Assembly: GCA_948960675.1 (NCBI GenBank)
Contig: CARDPF010000043.1
Span: 1 to 9,747 of the forward strand
Direction of reading: 5' to 3'
DNA length: 9,747 nt
Source of the DNA: an uncultured Eisenbergiella sp.
Lineage (GTDB): Bacteria > Bacillota > Clostridia > Lachnospirales > Lachnospiraceae
Shown here: piece after piece, positions 1-7,472 of the stretch
Layout: each line of letters starts with the position of its first letter
Position numbering within the stretch: the stretch's first letter is position 1
Notes under the pieces: model-generated
What the model was told of the DNA's origin: nothing
Database searches by the model: none
The model's input: only the letters and a program-made list of their open reading frames with translations
Program-made: the position numbers and the translations under genes

Positions 1-76
1 GGAGGGAAATAAAATTCTCCGTCGCCACGCTTTCGCTCCGTAAAAAGCGTAGCGACGGAGAATTTTATTTCCCTCC
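1..76. repeat. Long near-perfect palindrome (hairpin)
   Basis: Positions 1-25 are perfectly complementary to 52-76. After one C/A mismatch (26/51) the stem continues with 27-33 pairing 44-50, leaving a 10-nt loop (34-43). That is 32 paired positions in a 76-nt hairpin. It begins at the first base of the window, so it may extend further. The AT-rich middle (AAATAAAATT and its complement) lies between GC-rich stem ends. It is not followed by a T-tract on the plus strand, so a simple terminator is a poor fit. A dispersed palindromic intergenic repeat or a small non-autonomous element remnant is more likely; no coding content is apparent. Confidence 0.85.
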
Positions 77-255
77 CGGCTGGCTTAGGCGTTAACTAAA
101 TGACATGATGCTGGGGGCAAAGTCAGCAAGGTAAAGCTGGCTGGAATACGGAGAACCTGCGCTGGCGGGCATAGTTCCGGTCAGACCTGCCGGGAAGTCG
201 TCCCTGCCTCTCCCCCTCCCGTAAAATCAATTTCCGTGCCTTTGATTTCCTTTTG
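77..255. other. Intergenic region with no recognised gene
   Basis: Between the palindrome and the promoter of the membrane-protein gene there is GC-rich sequence without a credible reading frame or ribosome site. A short repeat GCTGGCT occurs at 79-85 and 139-145, and a weak dyad (TTCCGG at 175-180 against CCGGGAA at 190-196) is present. I see no RNA gene that I recognise. Confidence 0.5.
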
Positions 256-284
256 TTGAAACTATGGAAGGAGTATGCTATACT
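256..284 (+). promoter_or_regulatory. Sigma-A type promoter for the 315-2081 gene
   Basis: The -35 box is TTGAAA at 256-261 and the -10 box TATACT at 279-284, with an ideal 17-bp spacer and an extended -10 TG at 276-277. The transcript would begin near 291, which gives a short leader of about 24 nt before the ATG at 315. The upstream in-frame ATG at 264 lies inside the promoter and would not be transcribed. Confidence 0.8.
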
Positions 285-304
285 TTTGGCAAAATAGTTG
301 TCCC

Positions 305-309
305 GGAGG
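305..309 (+). promoter_or_regulatory. Ribosome binding site that fixes the start at 315
   Basis: GGAGG lies 5 nt before the ATG at 315. The alternative in-frame ATG at 264 has no Shine-Dalgarno sequence in front of it. Confidence 0.8.
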
Positions 310-314
310 TTCCC

Positions 315-2081
315 ATGCATATTTCCTATCGCCCAAAAAGCCGCCGTCCCTTTGGGGCGGAAATGATTATATTTTTACTCAAGTCCTATTTTGCGGCGTT
401 TGCGCTTTGCAATATAGGCGGTATTTCCCCCGCCAATGTCTTATCTGTTTTCATATTTTGCGGCATGATGCTGCTCTTTTCCCATTCCCGCCAGCTTACC
501 GGCTCCAGCCTGCTGCCGGAAAAATTTCATCTTGTCTGCCGCCTGCTGGCGCTGCTTTACATGCTGTTTTACATGGCAGCGGAGCACAAACGGCTCACGG
601 GAGGTTTTGACAGCCGCCTGTTCCGGCTGTTCTTTGTGTTGGCCACAGCGGCAGGGCTATACGCCCTATTTTTGTCCTGTATCCGGATCCTGATGCTGCT
701 GTTTTCCCGGCCCGCCCGTCTGGATGGCGAACCGCTTTCCGGGAAAGGCAAAGCGCTGGTTTTTTTCTGCATCTTGGCCGGATGGCTTTTTTGGTTTCTC
801 TACAATTATCCCGGTGTCATGACGCCGGACAGCATCAGCCAGTTTTCCCAGGCAACCGGCCTGATTGCGTACAGCAGCCACCATTCCCTGATCCATACCC
901 TGCTGTTTCAGGGCTTTTACAGTCTCGGACATGCCCTCACGGGCAGTGTCAACGCCGGGATTGCCTGTTATATTGTGTTTCAGATGCTGGTGCTTGCGGG
1001 TGTGGAAACCTGCTGTGTTTCCCTGCTTGCCAAAAGCGGCCTGCCCCGCTTTTTACGCGCTTTGTGGGTGGCTTTCTGGGCCCTGCTTCCCTATAACGGC
1101 ATCTATGCCGTAACCATGTGGAAGGATGTGCTTTTTTCCGCTTTCGTGCTGCTCTATGTCCTCGCGCTTTACCGGTTACTGGAAACCTCCGACCGAAACG
1201 GCATCCGACGGCCCAGGCTTTTGATTCTGCTGTTTGTCTCCGGCTGGTTTACCTGTATGCTGCGTTCCAACGGCATCTATGTATTTATTTTTACACTGCC
1301 CTTTGTACTGTTTACCTTCCGGCATTGTCTCAAAACCATGGCCGCCATACAGCTGTCCATCCTTCTTCTCGCCCTATTTGTAAAAGGCCCGGTTTTTGGC
1401 TATTTTGCGGTGGCAAGCCCGCACTTTACGGAATCTTTGTCCATCCCCCTGCAGCAGGTGGCAAGGGTGGTGACAGAAAAACGCCCCCTGACCGAAGGGC
1501 AGACAAACCTGATCGGACAGATCGTCGATGTTTCCCTGATCCCGGAATACTATGACCCGGTCATTTCCGACCCCATCAAGGCCTTAGTCATCTACAATAA
1601 CGCCGATTACCTTTCCTCCCACAAAGGGGAATTTTTCCGGCTCTGGCTGGAACTTGGGCTTACCTATCCCCGGGATTATGCGGAGGCTTTCATCGACCAG
1701 ACGAAGGGCTATTGGTTCCCCGCCCCCGCCCAACTGCGCACCTATGAGGGAATGTCCCCCAACGAAGTCGGCCTTTCCTGGCCCCATCTGCTGCGCGGTC
1801 AGATTCCGGTAAAAATCAGTGAAATTTTACTGAAAATGCCCGATTTTCTCCCGGTCTACGGCATCCTGTGGAGCATAGGAGCCTTTACCTGGCTGATGCT
1901 GTTTTTGGCGGCTTTTCAGCTTTTGTACGGGGAGCGCAGATATCTGCTTTTATATCTTCCCTTTATCGCAACCATCCTGACGCTGCTGGCCGCAACACCG
2001 GTGGCTTCCGACCTGCGCTACGCCTATCCGGTATTTCTGGGCATGCCGCTGATGCTCTCCATTCCGGTTTTGAAAAGATAA
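315..2081 (+). CDS. Polytopic membrane protein, DUF6020-like (putative GT-C type)
   Basis: A 588-residue integral membrane protein. Hydrophobic segments recur throughout (for example roughly residues 17-35, 40-56, 72-88, 103-131, 147-164), and a larger hydrophilic region lies in the C-terminal half before the last membrane segments. A conserved-looking motif, YPGVMTPDSISQ at residues 165-176 followed by HHSLIHT at 189-195, sits directly after a membrane helix; this resembles the DUF6020 family from memory and recalls the acidic extracytoplasmic loop of GT-C glycosyltransferases. The role is therefore inferred: lipid-linked sugar transfer or cell-surface polysaccharide work at the membrane. 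The start is set by promoter and ribosome site. The gene stands alone on this strand and converges on the mannosidase operon across a shared terminator. An oligosaccharide polymerase or flippase is an alternative. Confidence 0.8.
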   Translation: MHISYRPKSRRPFGAEMIIFLLKSYFAAFALCNIGGISPANVLSVFIFCGMMLLFSHSRQLTGSSLLPEKFHLVCRLLALLYMLFYMAAEHKRLTGGFDSRLFRLFFVLATAAGLYALFLSCIRILMLLFSRPARLDGEPLSGKGKALVFFCILAGWLFWFLYNYPGVMTPDSISQFSQATGLIAYSSHHSLIHTLLFQGFYSLGHALTGSVNAGIACYIVFQMLVLAGVETCCVSLLAKSGLPRFLRALWVAFWALLPYNGIYAVTMWKDVLFSAFVLLYVLALYRLLETSDRNGIRRPRLLILLFVSGWFTCMLRSNGIYVFIFTLPFVLFTFRHCLKTMAAIQLSILLLALFVKGPVFGYFAVASPHFTESLSIPLQQVARVVTEKRPLTEGQTNLIGQIVDVSLIPEYYDPVISDPIKALVIYNNADYLSSHKGEFFRLWLELGLTYPRDYAEAFIDQTKGYWFPAPAQLRTYEGMSPNEVGLSWPHLLRGQIPVKISEILLKMPDFLPVYGILWSIGAFTWLMLFLAAFQLLYGERRYLLLYLPFIATILTLLAATPVASDLRYAYPVFLGMPLMLSIPVLKR

Positions 2082-2110
2082 CACAATACAACGTCTTCTT
2101 TCCACACAAA

Positions 2111-2139
2111 AGGCATCCGCCATTTTACGGCGGATGCCT
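2111..2139. terminator. Bidirectional Rho-independent terminator
   Basis: An 11-bp perfect GC-rich stem (2111-2121 with 2129-2139) has a 7-nt loop. It is followed by CTTTT on the plus strand and by TTTTG on the minus strand. It lies 30 nt after the stop of the plus-strand membrane gene and 64 nt after the end of the minus-strand DUF212 gene, so one hairpin can serve both convergent transcripts. Confidence 0.88.
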
Positions 2140-2202
2140 CTTTTGTCATAATTTGATCCCTGTAAAACCTGCAGGGCTGCGCCTTCCTGTCGCCACTACC
2201 GG

Positions 2203-2661
2203 CTACACCCACAAGCAATAAAGGACGCCGATGGCCACGCCCAGGATTGCCCCGGCCAGCACCTGCAGGGGCGTATGGCCGATCAGTTCTTTGAGCTTGT
2301 CCTCATAGGAAAGGGTTTTTCCCATGTTCTGGAAAAATTCAATCATTTCATTGATCACCTTTGCCTGTATGCCTGTCTCACGGCGCACCCCCCTGGCATC
2401 GTACATGACGATAATGGCCAAAATGGCGCAGACGGCAAATTCAAAGCTGCCGCCGCCGTATTGGATGCCGGCAGAGGTGGCAAGGGCGCATACCGTCGCG
2501 GAATGGGAACTGGGCATTCCGCCGCTTCCCGTCAGGCGTTCCAGACTGAATCCTTTGTTGAGGAAAGCGTCCAGAAGAGTCTTTAAAACTTGCGCCACAA
2601 GCCAGCCGGTCGCAGCCGCCATGAATACCTTGTTTTGCACCAACGCACTGATAAATTCCAT
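2203..2661 (-). CDS. Divergent PAP2 family membrane protein (DUF212, YuiD-like)
   Basis: A 152-residue membrane protein matching the DUF212 family. It shows the family landmarks GGMPSSHS (47-54), YDARGVRRETGIQA (87-100) and LKELIGHTPLQV (123-134), with hydrophobic helices around them and a C-terminal helix (135-150). The SSHS and GHT blocks correspond to the PAP2/vanadium haloperoxidase active-site region, hence a suspected phosphatase acting on lipid phosphates; the true substrate is not established for the family. The start is placed at ATG 2661 because a GAGAGGGG ribosome site sits 5 nt before it; a GTG seven codons upstream has none. It is the last gene of the minus-strand operon, 39 nt after the glycosyltransferase-like gene. 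A lipid-phosphate recycling role beside a lipid-linked sugar transferase is plausible but is inference. Confidence 0.9.
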   Translation of the reverse strand: MEFISALVQNKVFMAAATGWLVAQVLKTLLDAFLNKGFSLERLTGSGGMPSSHSATVCALATSAGIQYGGGSFEFAVCAILAIIVMYDARGVRRETGIQAKVINEMIEFFQNMGKTLSYEDKLKELIGHTPLQVLAGAILGVAIGVLYCLWV

Positions 2662-2700
2662 AAAAACCCCTCTCTTTTCCACAGTGAAGCATTCTGCCCT

Positions 2701-4383
2701 TTATTCTAACCGTTTTTGCAAATAATTACAAGATCCCAGCACTTCATACAAATCGCAATACAAAAGTTCCCGGACGGGCTTTAGCGCTGCGCCTTCCCCC
2801 ACCGCTTCCTGCGCACACGCAAGGGCCTGTGCCGAATGTTTTCCGCGCGCGGCATAAACCAGTACCCTGTCCGCATTTTGCAGCACCCTATCTTCAATCG
2901 GGGACACATCCTGCATATTGACAAAATAGATCCTGTCATATTGCATCAATTCCAGCGAATCATCCCACACCATCCACGTCAGATTCCCGTTATAAAAGTA
3001 AATCACAGGGACATCATGGTTTTGCTTTGCAAAAGCGACGGACGCTACATCCTCTTCGTACAAAAACAGCACCCTGCCCTGCCAAAGCCCTCCCAGTTCT
3101 CCGGCAAGCAAAAGCGATGCCAACACCGCCGTCATGCCCCATGATACCTTGCCCCCTTCCTTTACACTGCCCAGCAATTCCTGAATCCGGCTTGCCAAAA
3201 GGAACACCCCCTCGACGACAAACAGCAGCAATAATCCGTAAACCGGAAGCTGGTAACGGATCGCCTCCTCCGCCGTCAAAAGCGCCGTTTTGGCCACCAC
3301 AATAAAGTAGCCCGCAGCCGCTGCCATGGGAACCCAAAGGACGCGGTATTGCATAACCGGCTGTCCGTTCCCTTTCCCCTTTGGCCGTCTTTTGGAAACC
3401 GTCCAAACCGTCAGGGCCGCCAGCAACAGCACCAGCAACACTACAGGAAGCATGGAGCCAAACACATATTCATTGAGCAGTCCGGCAAAAAAGCGGAAAC
3501 GCCCCGCCGTATTGGCCACGTCAAAAAACGCGCCCATGGCCTCCGTCCCCCGGTATCCCCTGAAAATGTGTCCCAGACAGGCCGGATAGCTGGCCACTGC
3601 CACTGCCATGGCCCCCACTATGGCAAAGCCGTAAGCAAAGCAATCCTTCCACTTCTGTTTCCAGGTCTTTGCTTCCACCGTTTCAAACAAAAGATACCCT
3701 TCCATGGCCGCCGCCAAAAAAAACATATACACCGCAAAATAATAATGGGTCAAAAAACCGGCATAAACCGCCGCCATTACCGGCAAATAAAAACGCCACC
3801 CCCGCCGGTTTTGGCCAAGCGCCCGGACATGAAGCCATGTCACAAGCGTCACCCAAAACCCCAGCAGCACATACATCCGGGCCATCATCACCCCGCCAAG
3901 CACCGCCGGATTAAAGCCGTACAAGAGACAGGCCAACACCGCCGCCCCCTGTCCTGCCCTGCGCCCACGCAACGCTCCCACAGTTTTAGTTGCCAAAGCT
4001 GCCAGCACGCACCAGCACGCCGCAAACAGTATAAGGTTTAGCGCAATGGCCGACCATTTGGAAAAAACGCCGGGCGTGAGGGAACATACCGCGTGCAGCA
4101 ACAGATAATATAGCGGCGGATGCACATCATAGGTCTGCATCCGCACCACATCCCCAAACCGGAAGCCTTCCCCCGGCAATACCATAAATTCACTGCGGAT
4201 TTCGGCCGTATCCTTCCACGCCCGGTCTGTGGGAACCAATCCGTAGGTTACATTGGAGGAGTAATACGAATAGTATTCGTCGTAATGAAACCCTGCTTTT
4301 TGGGTGCCAAAATACCATGCCACCGCCAACTGCATCACCAGCAATATTCCCATAACCGCATACCATTTTTTGTCCTGCCCCAT
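2701..4383 (-). CDS. GT39/ArnT-type membrane glycosyltransferase-like protein
   Basis: A 560-residue polytopic protein. An N-terminal helix (about 8-26) is followed at once by FHYDEYYSYY (32-41), whose Asp35-Glu36 pair occupies the position of the catalytic acidic motif in the first extracytoplasmic loop of GT-C enzymes of the PMT/ArnT (GT39, PMT_2) group. A second loop motif, YDVHPPLYY (85-93), is also typical. About ten further hydrophobic segments follow, then a soluble C-terminal part of roughly 130 residues. Such enzymes use polyprenyl-phosphate sugars outside the membrane; the donor and acceptor here are unknown. The ribosome site GAGGG is 6 nt before the ATG. The gene lies 49 nt after the alpha-mannosidase stop and 39 nt before the DUF212 start, consistent with one transcript. 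No truncation is seen. Confidence 0.85.
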   Translation of the reverse strand: MGQDKKWYAVMGILLVMQLAVAWYFGTQKAGFHYDEYYSYYSSNVTYGLVPTDRAWKDTAEIRSEFMVLPGEGFRFGDVVRMQTYDVHPPLYYLLLHAVCSLTPGVFSKWSAIALNLILFAACWCVLAALATKTVGALRGRRAGQGAAVLACLLYGFNPAVLGGVMMARMYVLLGFWVTLVTWLHVRALGQNRRGWRFYLPVMAAVYAGFLTHYYFAVYMFFLAAAMEGYLLFETVEAKTWKQKWKDCFAYGFAIVGAMAVAVASYPACLGHIFRGYRGTEAMGAFFDVANTAGRFRFFAGLLNEYVFGSMLPVVLLVLLLAALTVWTVSKRRPKGKGNGQPVMQYRVLWVPMAAAAGYFIVVAKTALLTAEEAIRYQLPVYGLLLLFVVEGVFLLASRIQELLGSVKEGGKVSWGMTAVLASLLLAGELGGLWQGRVLFLYEEDVASVAFAKQNHDVPVIYFYNGNLTWMVWDDSLELMQYDRIYFVNMQDVSPIEDRVLQNADRVLVYAARGKHSAQALACAQEAVGEGAALKPVRELLYCDLYEVLGSCNYLQKRLE

Positions 4384-4432
4384 ACCAATCCCTCTACCCC
4401 TTTAGCGGGCATAAATGCACGCTTGCAAACAT

Positions 4433-6925
4433 TTATCCCTGTCTTTGCGTTTCTGCATACTCTTTTTCCAGCAACGGAATTTCCCGCAGCGCTGCGTTTT
4501 GGACATCCGCCAAAAAGGTTTTGATTTCATAGGGCGCAATTTGGCACACCGTTTTTACCCCTAATCCCGGCAGTTCCAATTCCAGTTCGGTGAAAAGCCC
4601 CTGCGCTTCATAGAGGCGCAGGACATAGCCTTCCGTGTCCTCCGCCTTTTTCATGGACGACAAAACCACATTCGGCGCATGGATCCGCATGGCAGGGGCA
4701 TGCTTTTCCCCTTCACCGGACGGACAATAGGAAAGCGCCATCGGCATCTCGTTATACAAAAGGGCGCGGTTGTCAATGCCCTCCATCACCTCCCGGCTAT
4801 TCCCGAAATCCAGCCAAAACCGGTAATTTCGCTCCCCCTGATCCATGCGGTCGATCATAATGCCCGGCTTTAACGCTTTTTTACCGTTGCAGTCCGCCAT
4901 TCCGTACCCGGCGGACCGCACAAGGGTAATCCGCATCTCGCCGTCCTTGCAATTGGATCCGTACACGCCATCGTTGATACAGCAGACGGCCTCCCCCTCC
5001 CGGGAAAGCAGGGCGCTCCATTTGTGGGAAACCGCCTCCGTCCCGTCATATGCCAGCCGTTCACGCCCAAAGGCAGTCTGTCCCATGTAAACGGCATCCC
5101 CCAGACAGGTGGGAACCGAAAGCTTTAGCATCCTGTCCTTTTCCTGCCACAAAAGCTGCAGTTCCACACCCAGGCATGTCCCCTCCCCCGGAAAATGCAG
5201 GCGCATCCGCAGGAAGGAATGTCCATAACAAAAGATGCTTTCCGTGACCATCCGCACACTACCCTCCTCAATAATCCGCACAGAGGGCGTCTGCCCATCC
5301 TCCAGGGCGCTGTAACGGCTTCCCTCCTCCTTGGAGGCCAAAGTAAATACCCCGTCCACATCGTCAAAATCCCGGTATCCCACTCCCCAGGAATTGTAAA
5401 AATCGTGCATCACCACCGGACAGAGCGCACCGGGCTTTAAGTAGGGCTTATTGTCCACACATAAAGATTCCAAAAGCCCCGTCTTGCAGTCCAGAACCGC
5501 CTGCAGCCTGCCGTTGTCAAATCGGATTTTATCTTCCATGGGCACAGTCCGTACCGGCGGCTTTTGTTTTTCCCGCACAAAGCTTACGTCAAACCGGTTC
5601 ATGGACGCCGGTTCCAGATGCGCCAAAAAGACACACCGTTTCTTCCAGTCGATTTCAAAACTGCTGGATTCCTTTTCCACCTGACAGGGCAGCCTGTGTC
5701 CGCCCTGATAAACCTGCGGAACCATATAGTCGTCCTCCCAGTTTTGCTTGGGCAGCACCACTTCACAGTCCACCACCATGTCCGCCGCAAAGGGATGGGG
5801 ATTATACACCAGAATCGGCGTCTGTCCGTCTTTGACCTGCTCCTGCCCTGCGCACAGGGCAAAAAACGCCTTCGCCTTCCATTTTGCCGCCAGTTCCAGA
5901 CCGTAATCCAGACAGCGTATGGTGTCCTCCTCCACTGCCTTGATGGCGCTGCCCGGCAGCGCGTCATGGAACTGGGCAAACATCAGCGCCTTTTGTATCT
6001 CCATCATTGCGCCCACAGGATAATCACAGAGATTTTCCATGGCCGCCTGGGACATCATCTTCTCGCACATATACAATTCGTTTTCCAGCTTCCGGTGCTT
6101 TTGCTTGATCCGGATGAGGGACGTATAACAGCCCTCCGCCACCGGCCCTAAAGACGCGCTGTATTGGGGCAGGACGCCGAAATTTTTTTCCGCAAAATAG
6201 GTCTCCGGTCCGGAAGCCAAAAACACGCAGTCGGCATGCTCCTGGTAAAACGCCTCCAGCCTGCGGATATCCTCCCGGGAAGGACCTCCCCCGTGGTTGC
6301 CCACCCCCCACAAAAACAGGCCGGTCTCCTCCTGCGCATGCCTGTCCAGCCAGGTTTTTAATTCCTCCGCCGCTTTGCCCTTTACCGAATTGTAATTTTC
6401 GTCCGAGAAATGAACCGTAATCCGGCTTTTGTCCAAGCCCTCCCAGCAAAAGTCGCTGCCCTCCAGCTGCTGCGCCCTGCCGGCCCTGCAGACCACATAG
6501 GACGTATAACCCGCCTTTCGCAGCACCTGCACCATGCCCACACTGTGTCCGAAGGAATCGAAATTGATTGCCGTCGAAGGCACGCTTGCAAACTTTTCCC
6601 AAAAATACTTCCGGCCATATTGGATTTGCCGCACAAAAGATTCCCCGGAAATCATCACGCAGTCCGGCTGCAGATACCAGCCTCCCATAATCCGCCACTT
6701 CCCTGCCTTGGCCAGTTCCTGTATCCGTGCAAACAGCTGGGGATCATATTCCTCCACCCACTCGTACAGCAGCGCTTCATTGTGACAGAACACAAACCCG
6801 TCGTACTCCCTGCAAAAGTCCGCCGCCACCCGGAAGGTGGACAAAGCCTCTGCCGCCCCCTCCTGCCACTGCCACAGCCAGACCGGATCCAAATGTGCGT
6901 TACAAACCATAATAACCTTTTTCAT
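4433..6925 (-). CDS. Alpha-mannosidase, glycoside hydrolase family 38
   Basis: An 830-residue enzyme of the zinc-dependent retaining GH38 family. All four expected metal or catalytic positions can be seen: His11 and Asp13 in AHLDPVWLW, the nucleophile Asp123 in FDSFGHS (122-128), and His320 in QFHDALPGS (318-326). The glycine-rich GNHGGGP block at 209-215 also matches the family. The N-terminal catalytic domain (about 1-270) is followed by the helical middle domain and a C-terminal beta-rich half. There is no signal peptide, so it works in the cytoplasm, probably trimming imported alpha-mannosides such as N-glycan fragments; linkage preference cannot be read from sequence. A GGGAG ribosome site lies 4 nt before the ATG. 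It is the first gene of the operon with the GT39-like and DUF212 genes. Confidence 0.95.
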   Translation of the reverse strand: MKKVIMVCNAHLDPVWLWQWQEGAAEALSTFRVAADFCREYDGFVFCHNEALLYEWVEEYDPQLFARIQELAKAGKWRIMGGWYLQPDCVMISGESFVRQIQYGRKYFWEKFASVPSTAINFDSFGHSVGMVQVLRKAGYTSYVVCRAGRAQQLEGSDFCWEGLDKSRITVHFSDENYNSVKGKAAEELKTWLDRHAQEETGLFLWGVGNHGGGPSREDIRRLEAFYQEHADCVFLASGPETYFAEKNFGVLPQYSASLGPVAEGCYTSLIRIKQKHRKLENELYMCEKMMSQAAMENLCDYPVGAMMEIQKALMFAQFHDALPGSAIKAVEEDTIRCLDYGLELAAKWKAKAFFALCAGQEQVKDGQTPILVYNPHPFAADMVVDCEVVLPKQNWEDDYMVPQVYQGGHRLPCQVEKESSSFEIDWKKRCVFLAHLEPASMNRFDVSFVREKQKPPVRTVPMEDKIRFDNGRLQAVLDCKTGLLESLCVDNKPYLKPGALCPVVMHDFYNSWGVGYRDFDDVDGVFTLASKEEGSRYSALEDGQTPSVRIIEEGSVRMVTESIFCYGHSFLRMRLHFPGEGTCLGVELQLLWQEKDRMLKLSVPTCLGDAVYMGQTAFGRERLAYDGTEAVSHKWSALLSREGEAVCCINDGVYGSNCKDGEMRITLVRSAGYGMADCNGKKALKPGIMIDRMDQGERNYRFWLDFGNSREVMEGIDNRALLYNEMPMALSYCPSGEGEKHAPAMRIHAPNVVLSSMKKAEDTEGYVLRLYEAQGLFTELELELPGLGVKTVCQIAPYEIKTFLADVQNAALREIPLLEKEYAETQRQG

Positions 6926-6946
6926 ACCGCTCCCACTCCCCTGATT

Positions 6947-7036
6947 TTACAGACGCCAAAGTTTCCCGTCCTTTGCCACATCCGTTACCAGGCCCTTTAT
7001 CCCCTGTTTTTCGGTTTCTAAGCTGGCATGCGCCAT
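6947..7036 (-). other. Possible 29-codon leader ORF before the mannosidase
   Basis: An ATG-started frame of 29 codons (MAHASLETEKQGIKGLVTDV followed by AKDGKLWRL) ends 21 nt before the mannosidase start. The composition is protein-like and hydrophilic, but there is no ribosome site, and the ATG overlaps the loop and stem of the hairpin at 7023-7050. It could be a leader peptide, a remnant of a gene tail, or chance. I do not recognise it. Confidence 0.15.
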
Positions 7037-7050
7037 AGTCGGCGCGCCAG
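7023..7050. promoter_or_regulatory. GC-rich hairpin in the mannosidase leader
   Basis: Read on the minus strand, a 10-bp stem CTGGCGCGCC pairs with GGCGC and GCCAG separated by a 2-nt bulge, around a 6-nt loop. It lies roughly 20 nt after the predicted transcription start and about 100 nt before the mannosidase ATG. No T-tract follows, so it is not a terminator; it could be an operator-like dyad or a leader structure. Confidence 0.5.
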
Positions 7051-7075
7051 TTTATTGAATTATCCCAGTCTTATT

Positions 7076-7084
7076 ATTTTACCA
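7076..7084 (-). promoter_or_regulatory. Candidate extended -10 for the mannosidase operon
   Basis: On the minus strand TGGTAAAAT gives an extended -10 (TGG plus TAAAAT). No good -35 box lies 17 bp upstream. The position implies a leader of about 145 nt before the mannosidase ATG. It sits just at the change from GC-rich to AT-rich sequence, so the operon promoter may have been shaped by the neighbouring island. Confidence 0.4.
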
Positions 7085-7132
7085 TAAAAAGCGCACAATT
7101 CCACTAAATTTTTCTATATTTCCCTTATAACC

Positions 7133-7180
7133 CGATTATTGGTAACAGTTCAGACAAGTCTGCCCTGTTACGATTATTGG
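7133..7180. repeat. Interrupted palindrome flanked by 10-bp direct repeats
   Basis: CGATTATTGG occurs perfectly at 7133-7142 and 7171-7180. Between the copies is a dyad: TAACAG (7143-7148) pairs with CTGTTA (7165-7170), and CAGAC (7151-7155) pairs with GTCTG (7158-7162) around a 2-nt loop. The unit may be a palindromic intergenic repeat, a recombinase or regulator site, or an insertion footprint with duplicated target. It lies at the left edge of the AT-rich accessory DNA. Confidence 0.7.
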
Positions 7181-7295
7181 CAATCATCAACTGTACCCTC
7201 AATAGACAAAGGCGATCAACCGTAATGCTAACGCCACATAGGGAAGTAATTTGAAAACACATTAAAATACAACTTTATGGGTGTTGCAAAGGCAA
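7181..7295. other. Non-coding AT-rich stretch, possible element edge
   Basis: No frame here has both a start and a ribosome site. The stretch lies between the palindrome at 7133-7180 and the hairpin at 7296-7337. It may be the degraded end of a conjugative-element gene but shows nothing I can name. Confidence 0.4.
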
Positions 7296-7337
7296 AAAGA
7301 CAGCGTAGAAGGCAAAAATGCTTTTTATGCTGTCTTT
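7296..7337. terminator. Rho-independent terminator, active on the minus strand
   Basis: AAAGACAGC (7296-7304) pairs with GCTGTCTTT (7329-7337), and the inner part (AAGGCA against TGCTTT, with one G-T wobble) extends the stem. On the minus strand it is followed by TTTTTGCC. It lies 19 bp outside the left end of the phosphatase cassette, so a transcript of the phosphatase leaving the cassette would stop here. It probably belonged to the invaded DNA before the insertion. Confidence 0.65.
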
Positions 7338-7348
7338 CTTCATGTCAA

Positions 7349-7356
7349 AAAATCAA
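7349..7356. repeat. Left copy of the putative target-site duplication
   Basis: AAAATCAA abuts the left inverted repeat; the identical octamer abuts the right one at 8151-8158. The identity extends to ten bases (AAAAAATCAA) if two A residues of the right end are counted outside the repeat. The sequence is A-rich, which weakens it a little as evidence. Confidence 0.6.
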
Positions 7357-7380
7357 CTCCCTTTTCGGAAAAGTGTTCCC
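7357..7380 (+). repeat. Left terminal inverted repeat
   Basis: It reads CTCCCTTTTCGGAA then AAGTGTTCCC inward. It matches the reverse complement of 8127-8150 except at positions 1, 15, 16 and 21. Confidence 0.7.
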
Positions 7381-7472
7381 GATATATAAATTTTGAAATA
7401 TAAGTATATTTCTACACAGATTACATTATCTTCAACAACTTAATGGTTCTATAAACTTGGATTTTCATATGA

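Noticed and set aside
264..314. Longer N-terminus for the 588-residue membrane protein starting at 264
   Set aside because: The codon lies within the promoter (TTGAAA 256-261, TATACT 279-284), upstream of the predicted transcript, and has no ribosome site.
2662..2682. GTG start seven codons upstream for the DUF212 gene
   Set aside because: There is no ribosome site before the GTG, while ATG 2661 has GAGAGGGG at good spacing.
3349..6151. Long plus-strand frames opposite the glycosyltransferase-like and mannosidase genes
   Set aside because: They are rich in His, Pro, Arg and Gln and have no ribosome sites, as expected of antisense frames to GC-rich genes whose minus-strand products have clear family motifs.
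7094..7102. A third copy of CACAATTCC (also in the right inverted repeat at 8132-8140)
   Set aside because: Only nine bases match and neither neighbouring part of the inverted repeat is present, so it is not evidence for another element end.
7108..7254. An open plus-strand frame of 48 codons crossing the 7133-7180 repeat
   Set aside because: It has no ATG before 7225, no ribosome site, and runs through a palindrome; it is likely chance.
7395..7412. Small inverted repeat GAAATAT/ATATTTC
   Set aside because: It is a 7-bp AT-only-type dyad in AT-rich sequence, expected by chance, with no supporting context.
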